DNA from: Treponema sp.
Lineage (GTDB): Bacteria; Spirochaetota; Spirochaetia; Treponematales; Treponemataceae
DNA length: 64,000 nucleotides
Assembly (NCBI GenBank): GCA_017935745.1
Contig: JAGBGX010000020.1
Span: forward strand, 1-64,000
Direction of reading: 5' to 3'
Of the stretch, positions 49,151-58,689 are shown one piece after another (position 1 is the stretch's first letter; each line of letters opens with the position of its first letter). A model generated the notes under the pieces. It did not search any database. It saw nothing but the letters and a program-made list of their open reading frames with translations, and was not told where the DNA came from. A program made the translations under genes and the position numbers.

Positions 49151-50025
49151 AAAAGAATATAAGCAAGCGTGCTTCTCTTTTGCATCTGTCATCTGTTTCT
49201 CTTGCTGAAGGAATGAAAAACGGTTCCTTCAAGTCTTTGTACCGCGGACAGGGAATTGAATTCAGCGGAGTCCGGGAGTATTTGCGTGGCGATGATGTCC
49301 GCGCCATTGACTGGAATGTTACGGCCCGCATGGGAAAGCCGTTTGTAAAGCTCTTTGAAGAAGAGCGCGAGCTTGATGTCTTTGTAGTCGCTGATGCGTC
49401 TCTTTCGATGGGAACAGGCAGCGGCCGGCAGTCCCGGTTTGAAACTGCCATGGAATGCGCTTCACTGATTGCACTCGCTTCCTTCTATAATGCAAGCCCT
49501 GTCGGTGCTGTTGTATTTGACGGAAAGCTTGAATTTTTCTGCGCTCCAAAGCCAGGCAAAAATCATTCGCTTTTTCTTCTCTCTCAGTTTGATAAAATGG
49601 TGTGCGGAGAAATTCCAGGCTCTGTTCTTGACAATGCCCTCAGGGGCGCGGAAAAACTTCTGCGGAAAAGAAGCCTTGTCTTTGTCATTTCTGATTTCAG
49701 GGTTTCAGGATGGCAGGAGCCGTTTGCGCATCTGTGCTTGAAAAATGATGTGATAGCAGTCAAAATTACGGATTCTCTGGATGAAAAAATTCCTTCTGTC
49801 GGTTCTGTTCTTTTTTCTGATCCTGAGACAGGATTTGAGTGCGTGCTTCCTTCTTCAAGCCAGAAATTCTCCAGGCTGTGGCGGGAAGAAAATGAACGGC
49901 GGAATGAAAAATGGTTTAAGGACTGTATACAGCATGGGGGCATGCCTTTGTTTATCAGCACTGCACAGGATCCTGCCGCTGAGCTGATAAAATTTTTTTC
50001 CGGCCGTGAGCGTCATCTGATGTAG
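49147..50025 (+). CDS. DUF58 domain protein
   Basis: 292 aa, soluble. The family signature is GIEFSGVREYLRGDDVRAIDWNVTARMGKPFVKLFEEERELDVFVVADASLSM; the last part is a VWA-like fold with the metal motif DASLS. Always linked to MoxR. Coupled to it by ATGA. Proposed to bind metal and protein partners at the membrane; exact role unknown. Confidence 0.9.
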   Translation: MKKNISKRASLLHLSSVSLAEGMKNGSFKSLYRGQGIEFSGVREYLRGDDVRAIDWNVTARMGKPFVKLFEEERELDVFVVADASLSMGTGSGRQSRFETAMECASLIALASFYNASPVGAVVFDGKLEFFCAPKPGKNHSLFLLSQFDKMVCGEIPGSVLDNALRGAEKLLRKRSLVFVISDFRVSGWQEPFAHLCLKNDVIAVKITDSLDEKIPSVGSVLFSDPETGFECVLPSSSQKFSRLWREENERRNEKWFKDCIQHGGMPLFISTAQDPAAELIKFFSGRERHLM

Positions 50026-50027
50026 GA

Positions 50028-51062
50028 ATGAGCATGAAAAAAAGAATGCTGTGTGTTCTCTCTTTTTTTCTTCTTCTCTTTTTTGCTTTCGGACAGAATG
50101 AAAGTTCCAGCCGTGAGCAGCCCTCGCAGGTTATGGTTCCGCGCGATGTATTTATCGGAGACAGCGGGCAGATTCAGTATTCCTTCAAAAGCCCGGTTGA
50201 TTTTTTTTCTCTTGCGGATCCGTCATTGACAAGCGATGACATTCTTGAGCTTTCTCTTTCATCGCAGGATATTATGGAAAGCCCGGAGGACTGTCTCGTG
50301 ACAGATTCAGTTTTGATCAGAACTGGCGTGAGCTACCGTCTTTGCATTACGTTTATTCCATGGAAAACCGGTACAGTCAGATTTAAAGAATTTGATTTGT
50401 GCAGAATCTGCGGAATAAGCGCGGAAAGTCTTCCGCCTGACGAAGCTGGCTGTAAGATTGCGCTTGAGCCTGTTTCAATTTTGTCACTTGCTGAAAAACT
50501 TGATGCAAGGAATATAAAGCCTCCGAAGCCGCCGCTTGTTCTTCCGAACACGCAGTTTTTCCTGTGGATATCAGTTATTTTTTCTGCGCTTCTTTTTGCT
50601 CTTTTCTGCACTGTCTGTCTCCGTTTTCCTCAGATTGTCAGAAAATGGAAAATCATAAAGGGAAAATACAGCCTGTACCGGAATGCATTCCGTGCGAAAA
50701 AAAAACTGCATGCTCTTTTAAAGACAGAAATGAATGACAAGGATTTTGCAGAAAAGTGGCAGCATATCATGCGCGAATACAGCGGATTCAGGTTCGGCTC
50801 CCAGTTTTCTTCTGTGGCTGGAAAAAACATCAGCATGAAAATTTATCAGGTCACTGGCGGTCTTTTAAATAGCAGCGCTGAAGAGGCTCTTGAGTCATTG
50901 TCCTGCTGCTTTGTCCGGACCGACTACATCCGTTTTGCCGCAGGTTCCATTGATGCGGAGGAGCATCAGGCTTCATTTGAAAAAGATGAGCGCATGTCAA
51001 TTGTTTCAGAATCGGATAGGATTATTGATGCGCTTGAAAAGGGAGGCGCCGATGACAATTGA
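50028..51062 (+). CDS. Membrane protein of the Bat operon, unknown family
   Basis: 344 aa. Signal peptide (ML-rich, cleavage near AFG-Q), a periplasmic beta-rich domain (about 25-175), one transmembrane helix FFLWISVIFSALLFALFCTVCL (about 183-205) and a basic cytoplasmic tail with coiled tendency. No catalytic motif seen. Two ATGs (50028, 50034) are possible. It overlaps batA by 11 bases, so it is part of the same complex or pathway. It occupies the place of a BatD-like or DUF4381-like partner, but I cannot assign it. Confidence 0.6.
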   Translation: MSMKKRMLCVLSFFLLLFFAFGQNESSSREQPSQVMVPRDVFIGDSGQIQYSFKSPVDFFSLADPSLTSDDILELSLSSQDIMESPEDCLVTDSVLIRTGVSYRLCITFIPWKTGTVRFKEFDLCRICGISAESLPPDEAGCKIALEPVSILSLAEKLDARNIKPPKPPLVLPNTQFFLWISVIFSALLFALFCTVCLRFPQIVRKWKIIKGKYSLYRNAFRAKKKLHALLKTEMNDKDFAEKWQHIMREYSGFRFGSQFSSVAGKNISMKIYQVTGGLLNSSAEEALESLSCCFVRTDYIRFAAGSIDAEEHQASFEKDERMSIVSESDRIIDALEKGGADDN

Positions 51063-52056
51063 ATTTGAAAATCCGGCTGCGCTTTTTCTGTTTCTTGCCA
51101 TTCCTGTTGTGTATGTATTGCGCTGCATGAAAATTCTTTCGCGCATTTCACTTCCTCTCAATTTAAGCGACTGGAACGGCGGAAATTTCAAGTGGAACGG
51201 AACTGCCAGGACAGTTCTGTATGCGCTTGAAAAAATTTTGTGCGCCTGTTTTTTTGTCTGCCTTGTTCTTGCGTATGCGAATCCTGTGCGCCATAAGCCG
51301 CAGAAACTGTATGCTTCAAAAGGCGCATCTCTTGTTTTTGTGATTGATGCAAGCCCCTCGATGGCAGCAAAGGACATTGGAGCTGTGTGCAGGCTTGAGG
51401 CTGCGAAAAACGCCATAGCAGCTCTTGCCGAAGCAAACGAAGGCGCGGAGCTTGGCTTGGTTGAAATGGCAGAAAATGCTGTGCTGCTTGTGCCGCCGAC
51501 AATGGATAGAACTCTTTTTTTCAGCAGGCTGAATTCCATAACCGTTGGCGAGCTTGGAGACGGGACTGCAATTGGAACTGGACTTGCGTGCGCAGTGTAT
51601 CATCTTGAAAAAACATCAGCTCCCAGAAAAAGCATTGTTCTGATGACGGACGGAGAAAACAACTCAGGAACAGTTCATCCTCACACGGCTGCACGGCTTG
51701 CGCTGAGCAAGAATATTTCCCTGTACATTCTGGGAATCGGAACAAAAGGCTCAGTTCCGCTTGAGTATGCTGATCCAAAAACTCACCGTGTGTACTCAGG
51801 ATACCTTGAGTCGAACTTTGATGCAGAGTCTATTTCTAAAATTGCTGCTGAAGCAAATGGAAGCTTTTTTGAAATTGAATCTCTGCCTTCGCTTTTTCAG
51901 GCAATTTCTTCAGTCAGCAAAAGTGAATCTGTTGTTCAAAGCTATTATATGAAAAATCAGGATACTTTTTATTATGCATATTTCCTGTCTGCGGCTGTGC
52001 TATTTGCTGTGCTTGTATGGATAATCCGCAGGGCTGTGCTGCGGGAGGTTTTATGA
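51052..52056 (+). CDS. batA: BatA-like von Willebrand factor A protein
   Basis: 334 aa. Starts MTIEFENPAALFLFL with the N-terminal BatA membrane helix, a second helix (about 58-76), a periplasmic VWA domain with metal-ion motif Asp99-x-Ser-x-Ser (DASPS) and TDGENNSG, and a C-terminal helix. Aerotolerance-type Bat proteins help stress survival in Bacteroides and Leptospira; mechanism unknown. GGGAGG supports ATG 51052 rather than a long ORF start at 50890 inside the previous gene. ATGA overlap with the next gene. Confidence 0.88.
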   Translation: MTIEFENPAALFLFLAIPVVYVLRCMKILSRISLPLNLSDWNGGNFKWNGTARTVLYALEKILCACFFVCLVLAYANPVRHKPQKLYASKGASLVFVIDASPSMAAKDIGAVCRLEAAKNAIAALAEANEGAELGLVEMAENAVLLVPPTMDRTLFFSRLNSITVGELGDGTAIGTGLACAVYHLEKTSAPRKSIVLMTDGENNSGTVHPHTAARLALSKNISLYILGIGTKGSVPLEYADPKTHRVYSGYLESNFDAESISKIAAEANGSFFEIESLPSLFQAISSVSKSESVVQSYYMKNQDTFYYAYFLSAAVLFAVLVWIIRRAVLREVL

Positions 52057-53675
52057 ATTGTGCCGTTGAACATCCGCTTGCACTGTATCTTTTTATTCCT
52101 TTGCTGTTCGCATTTGTTTTTGTGACTGTCCGCTACAGGCTGCTGAGAAAACTGACGGCAGAAAAAAATGTCTGCTGTAAAGCCGCTGTTTCTGTTCCGC
52201 GCATTTCTGTCTGCTTCTGGACAAGGACTGCGTTCAGATTTTTTTCAGGTGCCGCGCTGATTCTTGCACTGTCAGGAATTTCCTGGGGAACTGTCTCTGT
52301 CCCGGTTCAAAAAAGCGGAACTGCGGTGTCTATAGTGTTTGATATTTCCTACAGCATGGAAGCAAAGGATGCTCCCGGCGGAATTTCAAGGCTTCAGGCT
52401 GCATCTGCCTATGCGCTTGATCTTTTGGAAAAAATGAACGGGACTGCGGTTTCTGTTGTCCTTGCCAAGGGAGACGGCGCCGTTTCAGTTCCTCTTACAG
52501 AAGATTTTCATTCTGTGCAGACTCTGATTGAATGCCTTTCGCCATCGCTCATGACAGCGGGAGGCACAAGCCTTGGCAGCGGAATCAAGGCTGCGCTTTC
52601 GTCATTTCCGCGCCAGTCATCATCAGCTTCCTTTGTCTGGCTGTTTACAGACTGCGAGGAAACTGACAGCTTGCTTCAGGATGCCCTTTATGAATGCGTC
52701 AAGCTTGGAATTCCTGTTGCGGCAGTCGGATTTGGATCAGAGCGGGAATCTGAAGTTGTTGCCGGTGACGGAGTTACAAGAATAAAAACTGCGCTCCGCT
52801 ATGAACAGATTGAACAGATTATAGCTTCAGTGAATGAAAAAATTGTATCTGCGAGAGAACGTGACAGCATTCCCGCGGTTCAGTATATTGATGCTTCGGA
52901 AATGGGATCCGCAGCAAAGCTTTTAAACATGCTGAAAGCAAGCAGCGGACAGAACTGTGTTTCGTATGAAATCCGCAGCATGCAGCGTCATGAATTTTTT
53001 ATTGCGCTGTCTGCTGTTTTTTTTCTTGCCTCAGTTTTTTTTGGCGAGCTTGATATTGCCGGCGGAAAAAAGCGGTTCCTTTCCGCAGTTTCAGCAGCGT
53101 CTGCCGTTTTCCTTTTTTCGGGATGCGCTCCTGAATTTTCTGGCGGAAAAAATATTCTTGAAGGAAAGCTTTGCTGGATCAGGCAGGACTATCAAAATGC
53201 AATCGGAAATTTTCTGGAGGCGTATGAAAGCGCACAGAAACGGGACGATTCCCTTGTTCAGCACTATGCGGTATATGGGCTTGGCGCAACGTATCTCATG
53301 CAGGGAGAAACAGAATCAGCAGCTTCCCGGTTCTCTCAAATTTATGATGCTGCTCCAGAGCCTGTTCAGTTTGCGTCCTTGTATAACATGGGAATCATTT
53401 CGCACAGAAACGGTGATTACAAAGCTGCCGCTGATTTTTTTAAGCGCGCACTGCTGATTGACGGCACAAGTACTGATGCGAAAATAAACCTTGAGCTTTC
53501 CTTGCGGGAAAATTCTGTCCAGTCCCGTCAGACTGCCTTGGAGCAGGATCCTGTCTTGGAAAGCAGCGGAGATGCTACGGTGCAGAATGAACTGTATTCA
53601 ATTATTCATGAGGATGAAATGCAGCAATGGAAAAGCCAGCAGAAGAATTCAAAAAGAACATCCGGCGACTATTGA
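52053..53675 (+). CDS. BatB-BatC fusion: VWA domain plus TPR repeats
   Basis: 540 aa. Two N-terminal helices, a VWA domain with intact metal motif Asp97 (DISYS) and TAGGTSLGSGI, two further helices (about 308-328 and 340-360, the second followed by a Cys), then TPR-like repeats (about 375-460: GLGATYLMQGETESAASRF, YNMGIISHRNGDYKAAADFFKRALLID). In Bacteroides and Leptospira BatB and BatC are usually separate or variably fused; here they are one chain. Confidence 0.85.
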   Translation: MNCAVEHPLALYLFIPLLFAFVFVTVRYRLLRKLTAEKNVCCKAAVSVPRISVCFWTRTAFRFFSGAALILALSGISWGTVSVPVQKSGTAVSIVFDISYSMEAKDAPGGISRLQAASAYALDLLEKMNGTAVSVVLAKGDGAVSVPLTEDFHSVQTLIECLSPSLMTAGGTSLGSGIKAALSSFPRQSSSASFVWLFTDCEETDSLLQDALYECVKLGIPVAAVGFGSERESEVVAGDGVTRIKTALRYEQIEQIIASVNEKIVSARERDSIPAVQYIDASEMGSAAKLLNMLKASSGQNCVSYEIRSMQRHEFFIALSAVFFLASVFFGELDIAGGKKRFLSAVSAASAVFLFSGCAPEFSGGKNILEGKLCWIRQDYQNAIGNFLEAYESAQKRDDSLVQHYAVYGLGATYLMQGETESAASRFSQIYDAAPEPVQFASLYNMGIISHRNGDYKAAADFFKRALLIDGTSTDAKINLELSLRENSVQSRQTALEQDPVLESSGDATVQNELYSIIHEDEMQQWKSQQKNSKRTSGDY

Positions 53676-55036
53676 TTTTAGCTTTTGCGTTGTGTACGAT
53701 TTGTCCGTGTATTTTTGCAAAGCCTGTTTCATGGAGCTATCTGCGCAGCCTTCGCTTCAGGCAAAGCCAGAAAACCGTATTCACAGAATCAGACAATTCA
53801 TTTTATGTTGAAATTGAGCATGTGACTCCAGACAGCATTCAAGTTGCCGTAAATTCCTTGCCGCAGAATGCAAGCTTTGTTTCTTATAAAAAAGAAACAG
53901 TTCTGCTCCAGGACAGCGGCAGCGGATCATTTTCAAACGGCACTCGGATTACAATCTGGATGAAATTTTCCGCAGCCGGAACGTACAGAATCAGTCCTGT
54001 TGATATTGTCATAAACGGAGGCTTTTATCAGATTCCGTTTGAGCCTGTTACTGTCATGGAAAATCCCCGCCTTATTCAGCCTGAAATTTCGGTTTCCTTC
54101 AGCAGCAGAAAAATCAGGGCTTCCATGCCGGCTAAAGTCAGTCCGGGCAGTTTTGCAGAGGCTTCTGCCGGCGAGCACATTGTGTTTACTGTGAGCATCA
54201 GGTATGCGGATGCTGTCCGGAATGTGCACTGGAATATTCCTGAAGATTCTGTCTTTAAAAAAATACGGAGCTATGATTTTTCAGAAGCTGTTTCACATGA
54301 GTCATATTCATCTGAATTCCACCCGGTGGCGGAATTTGACTGGCAGCCTTTAAAGGAAGGCGTCTTTGCTTTTCCTGAAATTTTTGTTACCGCCGCTGCT
54401 TACAACGGAATTGTGTCTGATGTCAAGTGCGAGGCTCCCTCATTTAAAGTGAGAATGGCGGCCCCTGAGTCCCGCGAAAAAAAACATGAAAGCCCGTTTT
54501 CGTATGCCTTTATCGAGCCTTCCCGTTTTGAAGAAGCAGCTTCTGCGCCGGATGCTGAAAGCCAGGACATCCTGAGGCTGCTGGAGCTTCACCGCGCGGA
54601 ACGGAATTCGTTTCCTTTTGCGTCTTCTGCTGCCCGGCAGAGGAAAAAGCTTGAGTCTCAGCTGGAGCTTGCTCCTTCAGGCCATGAGCCGAGCATCGTT
54701 CTGTTTTTTCTGGCGCTGATTTTGTCTGTGGCATTTCTGGCCTTGTCATCAGTTTTTTTTGTCTTAAAACGGAAAAAACTGCATGCGGCATGTGCTTCAT
54801 TTTTTATTGTTTCCGCCGTCTTTGTTCTCTTATACGGATTCAGGGTATATGGCAAGCACGGAATATATACAGGAGGAAAAATATGCCCGATTCCCGAAAA
54901 AAATGCTCCGTCCAGTGTAACCATTCCGGCAGGAAGCGTTGTTTCCATAATGAGAACTGCGGGAGGCTGGCGGTATATAAAGTATAACGATGCCTGCGGC
55001 TGGGTTCCTCTGGAAACGGTGCTGCCGGTAAACTGA
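53627..55036 (+). CDS. BatD-like protein with C-terminal SH3-like domain
   Basis: 469 aa. Signal peptide (about 12-31), a large periplasmic beta-sandwich region of BatD type with repeats of V-S-Y/F motifs, two transmembrane helices (about 350-372 and 378-398), then an extracytoplasmic SH3-like tail (VTIPAGSVVSIMRTAGGWRY...GWVPLETVLPV). The start overlaps the previous gene by 49 bases and lacks a clear ribosome site, so translation is probably coupled. Last complete gene of the Bat cluster. Confidence 0.8.
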   Translation: MEKPAEEFKKNIRRLLILAFALCTICPCIFAKPVSWSYLRSLRFRQSQKTVFTESDNSFYVEIEHVTPDSIQVAVNSLPQNASFVSYKKETVLLQDSGSGSFSNGTRITIWMKFSAAGTYRISPVDIVINGGFYQIPFEPVTVMENPRLIQPEISVSFSSRKIRASMPAKVSPGSFAEASAGEHIVFTVSIRYADAVRNVHWNIPEDSVFKKIRSYDFSEAVSHESYSSEFHPVAEFDWQPLKEGVFAFPEIFVTAAAYNGIVSDVKCEAPSFKVRMAAPESREKKHESPFSYAFIEPSRFEEAASAPDAESQDILRLLELHRAERNSFPFASSAARQRKKLESQLELAPSGHEPSIVLFFLALILSVAFLALSSVFFVLKRKKLHAACASFFIVSAVFVLLYGFRVYGKHGIYTGGKICPIPEKNAPSSVTIPAGSVVSIMRTAGGWRYIKYNDACGWVPLETVLPVN

Positions 55037-55057
55037 CTGGCGGCCGGAGTGTGGCAA

Positions 55058-55615
55058 ATGGATTTTGGCGATATTCTTGAACAGTGGGATGCCTCCCAGA
55101 AAAAAACGGATGGACGGAAAAAGCAGAATCAGGCTTCCCGTAAAAAAGCGAATGCTCCTGCGCTAGAAGAACGTGAGGCCGTGCGCAAAAGCTGCTCCTA
55201 TGAGCAGATTATGGAGCAGGACAGCAGAAAGCATGTGCATCCGATGGATCTGTGGCTCAGAAGATACGGTACAATCGACAAGGATAAAATCAGTGAATAA
55301 AATCAGCGTGCAAAGCAGTATGCTGACGCTTCGTACATAAAGTCCCTTGCTCCGGAGGCAGTCATAGATTTGCACCATCTCACGCGTGAAGAAGCATGGA
55401 ACCGGCTGAATGCTTTTGTGAGCAGCTGCTGCAAGAAACGCCTCAGAAAGATTCTGATTATTCACGGAAAAGGAAACCATACCAGCGGAAGCGATCCTGT
55501 GCTCGGTCCGCTCGTGCGCCTTTTTGTGGAGCAGGACAAGCGGCTTGGCGCTTTCGGGCACCCTGAAAGAAAACACGGCGGCAGCGGCGCAACGTGGGTT
55601 GTAATCAGGCAGTAA
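55058..55615 (+). pseudogene. Smr-domain protein gene interrupted by an in-frame TAA
   Basis: Reading from ATG 55058 gives MDFGDILEQWDASQKKTDGR..., with HPMDLWLRRYGTIDKDKISE, then TAA at 55298-55300. The same frame continues without any shift: NQRAKQYADASYIKSLAPEAVIDLHHLTREEAWNRLNAFV..., ending with the Smr motif HGKGNH and HGGSGATWVVIRQ. Spirochaete homologues, as I recall them, run straight through this point, so one nonsense change separates the N-terminal part from the catalytic-like Smr domain. The C-terminal piece could still be made from TTG 55370, which lacks a ribosome site. Smr domains act as nucleases or RNA-binding modules. Confidence 0.75.
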
Positions 55616-55639
55616 TCCCGGAGCCAGATTTGTTTTTCA

Positions 55640-55668
55640 TTGCAATATTCCGCGTATTTTAGTATGTT
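55640..55668 (+). promoter_or_regulatory. Promoter of the DnaJ-domain gene
   Basis: TTGCAA (55640-55645), 17-base spacer, TATGTT (55663-55668). Confidence 0.6.
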
Positions 55669-55683
55669 ATATGTAGGTTTTTT

Positions 55684-56199
55684 ATGGAAGATTTGTACAG
55701 TGTTCTAGGTGTTTCCAAGGCAGCATCCTCTGATGAAATAAAAAAAGCCTACCGGAATTTAGCGTTTCAATATCATCCCGACAGAAATGCCGGCAACAAG
55801 ACTGCTGAAGAGCTGTTTAAAAAGATAAATGAAGCCTATTCTGTCCTAGGCGATGAGACAAAACGCCGCCAGTATGATCAGTATGCTGCGGACGGATTTT
55901 CGTCAGGCAGCCGCAGCCAGTCTCAGGATCCGTTCGCTGATTTTTTCGGCGGCGGCTCGTATCAGAATCAGGGAAATTACCGCTATACGTATACATATAC
56001 TGCAAGAAATGCAGAGCGGCCTTCAAAAAGCTTTTCCTTTATGCGCTTCTGCCTGAGCGTTTTTCAGGTGATATTCTGCTTTTTTGGCTTTAGGACAGTT
56101 GGAAGATGGAGCTTTGTGTTCAGCGTGATTTTCTTTTTGGGCATGGTAAGCGGAATAAAAAATGCGGCTGGAAATTTAAAGTGGGTTTTTGCAGAATGA
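55684..56199 (+). CDS. DnaJ-domain membrane protein
   Basis: 171 aa. J domain at residues 1-65 with the HPD motif in YHPDRN and [11 protein letters not shown]; a glycine-rich linker ([19 protein letters not shown]); one or two hydrophobic segments near the C-terminus (about 118-160). Lacks the zinc and substrate domains of full DnaJ, so it is a specialised co-chaperone recruiting DnaK to the membrane (inference). Followed by rnhA after 15 bases. Confidence 0.85.
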   Translation: MEDLYSVLGVSKAASSDEIKKAYRNLAFQYHPDRNAGNKTAEELFKKINEAYSVLGDETKRRQYDQYAADGFSSGSRSQSQDPFADFFGGGSYQNQGNYRYTYTYTARNAERPSKSFSFMRFCLSVFQVIFCFFGFRTVGRWSFVFSVIFFLGMVSGIKNAAGNLKWVFAE

Positions 56200-56214
56200 A
56201 TGTTCAGGTGAGCT

Positions 56215-56682
56215 ATGGACAGCAGGTGTGACTCAGAAATTGTTATCTACACAGACGGCGGCTGCAGCGGCAATCCAGGCCCTGGCGGCTGGGGCTGCGT
56301 AATCATAGACGGAACTGAAGAGTCCTGCCTTTCAGGCGGAGAAAAATATACTACAAACAACCGCATGGAGCTTACGGCTGCAATCTGTGCGCTGGACGCC
56401 GTTGTGCATAACAGCAGCTGGAAAAACCGTCCAGTGTCAGTATATTCTGACAGTCAGTATGTAAAAAACGGAATCACTTCCTGGATTTCCAGCTGGAAAA
56501 AAAACGGCTGGAAAACCTCAGCAAAAAAAGATGTGCTGAACAAAGATCTGTGGATGCGGCTGGATGCTTTGTACAGCCAGCTTGCTGTTGAATGGAAGTG
56601 GGTGAAAGGACACGCCGGAATAAAATACAATGAGCTGTGCGATGCGCTGTGCAGAAAGGAGATGTCGCTCTTTTCCCGGTGA
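56215..56682 (+). CDS. rnhA: Ribonuclease HI
   Basis: 155 aa, degrades RNA in RNA-DNA hybrids. Catalytic residues Asp14 (YTDGGCSGNPGPGGWG), Glu52 (NNRMELTA), Asp79 (YSDSQYV) and a C-terminal Asp near NELCDAL; the basic protrusion SWKKNGWKTSAKK binds substrate. Standard length. Probably co-transcribed with the DnaJ-domain gene. Confidence 0.95.
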   Translation: MDSRCDSEIVIYTDGGCSGNPGPGGWGCVIIDGTEESCLSGGEKYTTNNRMELTAAICALDAVVHNSSWKNRPVSVYSDSQYVKNGITSWISSWKKNGWKTSAKKDVLNKDLWMRLDALYSQLAVEWKWVKGHAGIKYNELCDALCRKEMSLFSR

Positions 56683-56719
56683 GTGGCGCCGTTTGCCATG
56701 GTAGAAAGGCGTTGTCCTT

Positions 56720-57217
56720 TCAGTCTATGAAGATATATTCGTTGAAATAGACTGCGCGCACTTTTCCCATTACAAGCTCTGCGTTTATTCTGCGGAGCAA
56801 ATCTTCCTTTACTTCGCTTTCTCCTTTTGCGCGTATTTCATCCAGCGTCATTGAAGAAAAATACTGCGTGAACTGAGCGCGGATCTGGCGTTCTTTCTGG
56901 GACAGTTCTTCAAACAGCGTCTTGTCGCCTGCCGGGTACGAAAACCAGGGGCTTACAACAATAATTGCCGGCTCCTGATTTTCTGAAATTCGTTTTGATG
57001 ATATTCTGATCTGCCCGAGATCAGTGAACGCATCCACGCTGTTTTCCTTTCCTGCGCTCATGTTGACAATTTTCTGCGGGCTTGGATCCGACTTTCTGTA
57101 ATGCGCTTCAACAGCTCCCTTGCTTTTGATAAAAAAAGCCGCTGTTATTCCTGCAATTGCAAGCGCAACTGCCGCCGCCGTTCCTAAAAGAATTTTGTTC
57201 AGCTGTTCTGCTTTCAT
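56720..57217 (-). CDS. FliL-like flagellar basal-body-associated protein
   Basis: 165 aa. Single membrane helix (about 9-30) then a periplasmic domain with the FliL-type C-terminus (SSMTLDEIRAKGESEVKEDLLRRINAELVMGKVRAVYFNEYIFID). FliL supports stator function at the flagellar motor. It lies outside a motility operon, overlapping hflX by four bases (ATGA), so it may be a second FliL paralogue, as known in spirochaetes. Confidence 0.78.
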   Translation of the reverse strand: MKAEQLNKILLGTAAAVALAIAGITAAFFIKSKGAVEAHYRKSDPSPQKIVNMSAGKENSVDAFTDLGQIRISSKRISENQEPAIIVVSPWFSYPAGDKTLFEELSQKERQIRAQFTQYFSSMTLDEIRAKGESEVKEDLLRRINAELVMGKVRAVYFNEYIFID

Positions 57218-58503
57218 TTTATAAAGTCCTTGAGCAGGGAAAGCGTCCGCGTAGTGGCAGTTCCGTCAGCAGAAAATGTGCCGGGAATCCGCGCGGTGAT
57301 TTCTATTGCGTCCTCGAGCCATTCTTCCTTTTCAATGGTTCCGTTTTTCCGGGCAAGCTCCACTAGGCTGGACTTGTCTGCTGGAATGCGGAAATTCCGC
57401 CTGCATCCCAGGAGATGCTCCGTCAGAACTGAATGTATGGCTTCAAATCCTTCAGCTGTCCGCGCGCTTGCATGGATTGCGCCGGGAAACGATCCGTTCA
57501 GCCTGGAAACAGTAAGAATGCTGTCCTTCACTTTGTCAAATTTGGTGAGGACAACAGCCTGCGGTATTGAATCGGCATGAATTTCTTTCAGGACATTTTG
57601 AACCTGCTGGTACTGCATTTCGCAGTCAGGATCGGAAGCGTCAACGACTGTCAGCAGGAAATCAGCCAGCGCGGTTTCTTCAAGCGTGGACTTGAACGCA
57701 TCAATAAGCGTATGCGGAAGATTTGAAATAAAGCCGACTGTGTCAGTCATCAGGACTGAAGAAGCTTCTGAAAGCGCGAATTTCCGTGTTGTAGGATCGA
57801 GCGTTGCAAACAGCTTGTCTTCCGCAAGAACGTCCGCTCCAGTCAGTGCGTTCAGCAGGCTCGACTTTCCTGCATTTGTGTAGCCGACAAGCGCACAGGA
57901 GGAGGCAGCCGTCCGCTTCCGCTGCTTGCGCTGAATCTGCCGGTTTACAGCGACCTGCTCAAGCTCCTTTTTTATTCTGGCGATTTTATCCTCTGCCTGC
58001 CGCCTGTCAAGCTCAAGCTGCGTTTCTCCGCTTCCTTTGTTGCCGAATGCTCCGCCGCGCTGGCGCGCCATTGTTCCGTAGGAATGGCTCAGCCTCGGAA
58101 GAGAATACTGAAGCTTTGCAAGCTCCACCTGAAGCGAGGCTTCCTTTGTCTGCGCCCGCGAATCAAAAATCCGTATGATAATTTCACTTCTGTCGAGCAC
58201 GGGCATTCCGGCAAGCTTTTCCCAGTTGCGCTGCTTTGAAGGCGTAATTTCCCAGTCAAAGACAATGCATCCGGCGCACAGATCTTTTGCCGCGCCCGCA
58301 ATTTCATGCGCCTTTCCCGTTCCGATTCCGTAAGCTACGGTCGGCTCTATGCGGGTCAGGACAGCCGTTCCTGCGGTTTCCATGCCCAGCGCCTTCGTCA
58401 GTCCCTCAAGCTCTTTCAGCCCGGAATTTCCGCTTTTTTTGTCTGGCGCGCCAACGAGAAAGCACCGTGTTTTTTTTTCTGATTCCTGCTGTACTTCAAC
58501 CAT
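57214..58503 (-). CDS. hflX: GTPase HflX
   Basis: 429 aa ribosome-splitting GTPase. N-terminal ND1 domain (to about 195, with GKAHEI and GFGNKGSGETQLELDRR-type motif GAFGNKGSGETQLELD), G1 GYTNAGKSS at 207-215, DTVGFISNLP as G3 and TKFDKV as G4. Full length. A TATAAT eight bases upstream of the ATG suggests an almost leaderless mRNA with a weak -35. Co-transcribed with the FliL-like gene. Confidence 0.94.
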   Translation of the reverse strand: MVEVQQESEKKTRCFLVGAPDKKSGNSGLKELEGLTKALGMETAGTAVLTRIEPTVAYGIGTGKAHEIAGAAKDLCAGCIVFDWEITPSKQRNWEKLAGMPVLDRSEIIIRIFDSRAQTKEASLQVELAKLQYSLPRLSHSYGTMARQRGGAFGNKGSGETQLELDRRQAEDKIARIKKELEQVAVNRQIQRKQRKRTAASSCALVGYTNAGKSSLLNALTGADVLAEDKLFATLDPTTRKFALSEASSVLMTDTVGFISNLPHTLIDAFKSTLEETALADFLLTVVDASDPDCEMQYQQVQNVLKEIHADSIPQAVVLTKFDKVKDSILTVSRLNGSFPGAIHASARTAEGFEAIHSVLTEHLLGCRRNFRIPADKSSLVELARKNGTIEKEEWLEDAIEITARIPGTFSADGTATTRTLSLLKDFIK

Positions 58504-58689
58504 CTGCGCAGATTATACAATTAAAAAGAAAAAAAGAACAGGGCTGAATGAATTTTCCTTATGCTGTTTTCATTTATGCGGAAATTTTCATGCCCGGAAA
58601 TTTACGCTGGAGCCCATTTATGTGAACGGATGATTGGATGCTCTGCACTGAACCTTGTTTGCTTTTCACCGTAAACTTTTTGTACAGGA

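Noticed and set aside
55058-55615. Frameshift in the Smr gene
   Set aside because: Both halves are in the same frame; only a TAA codon separates them, so it is a nonsense change, not a frameshift.
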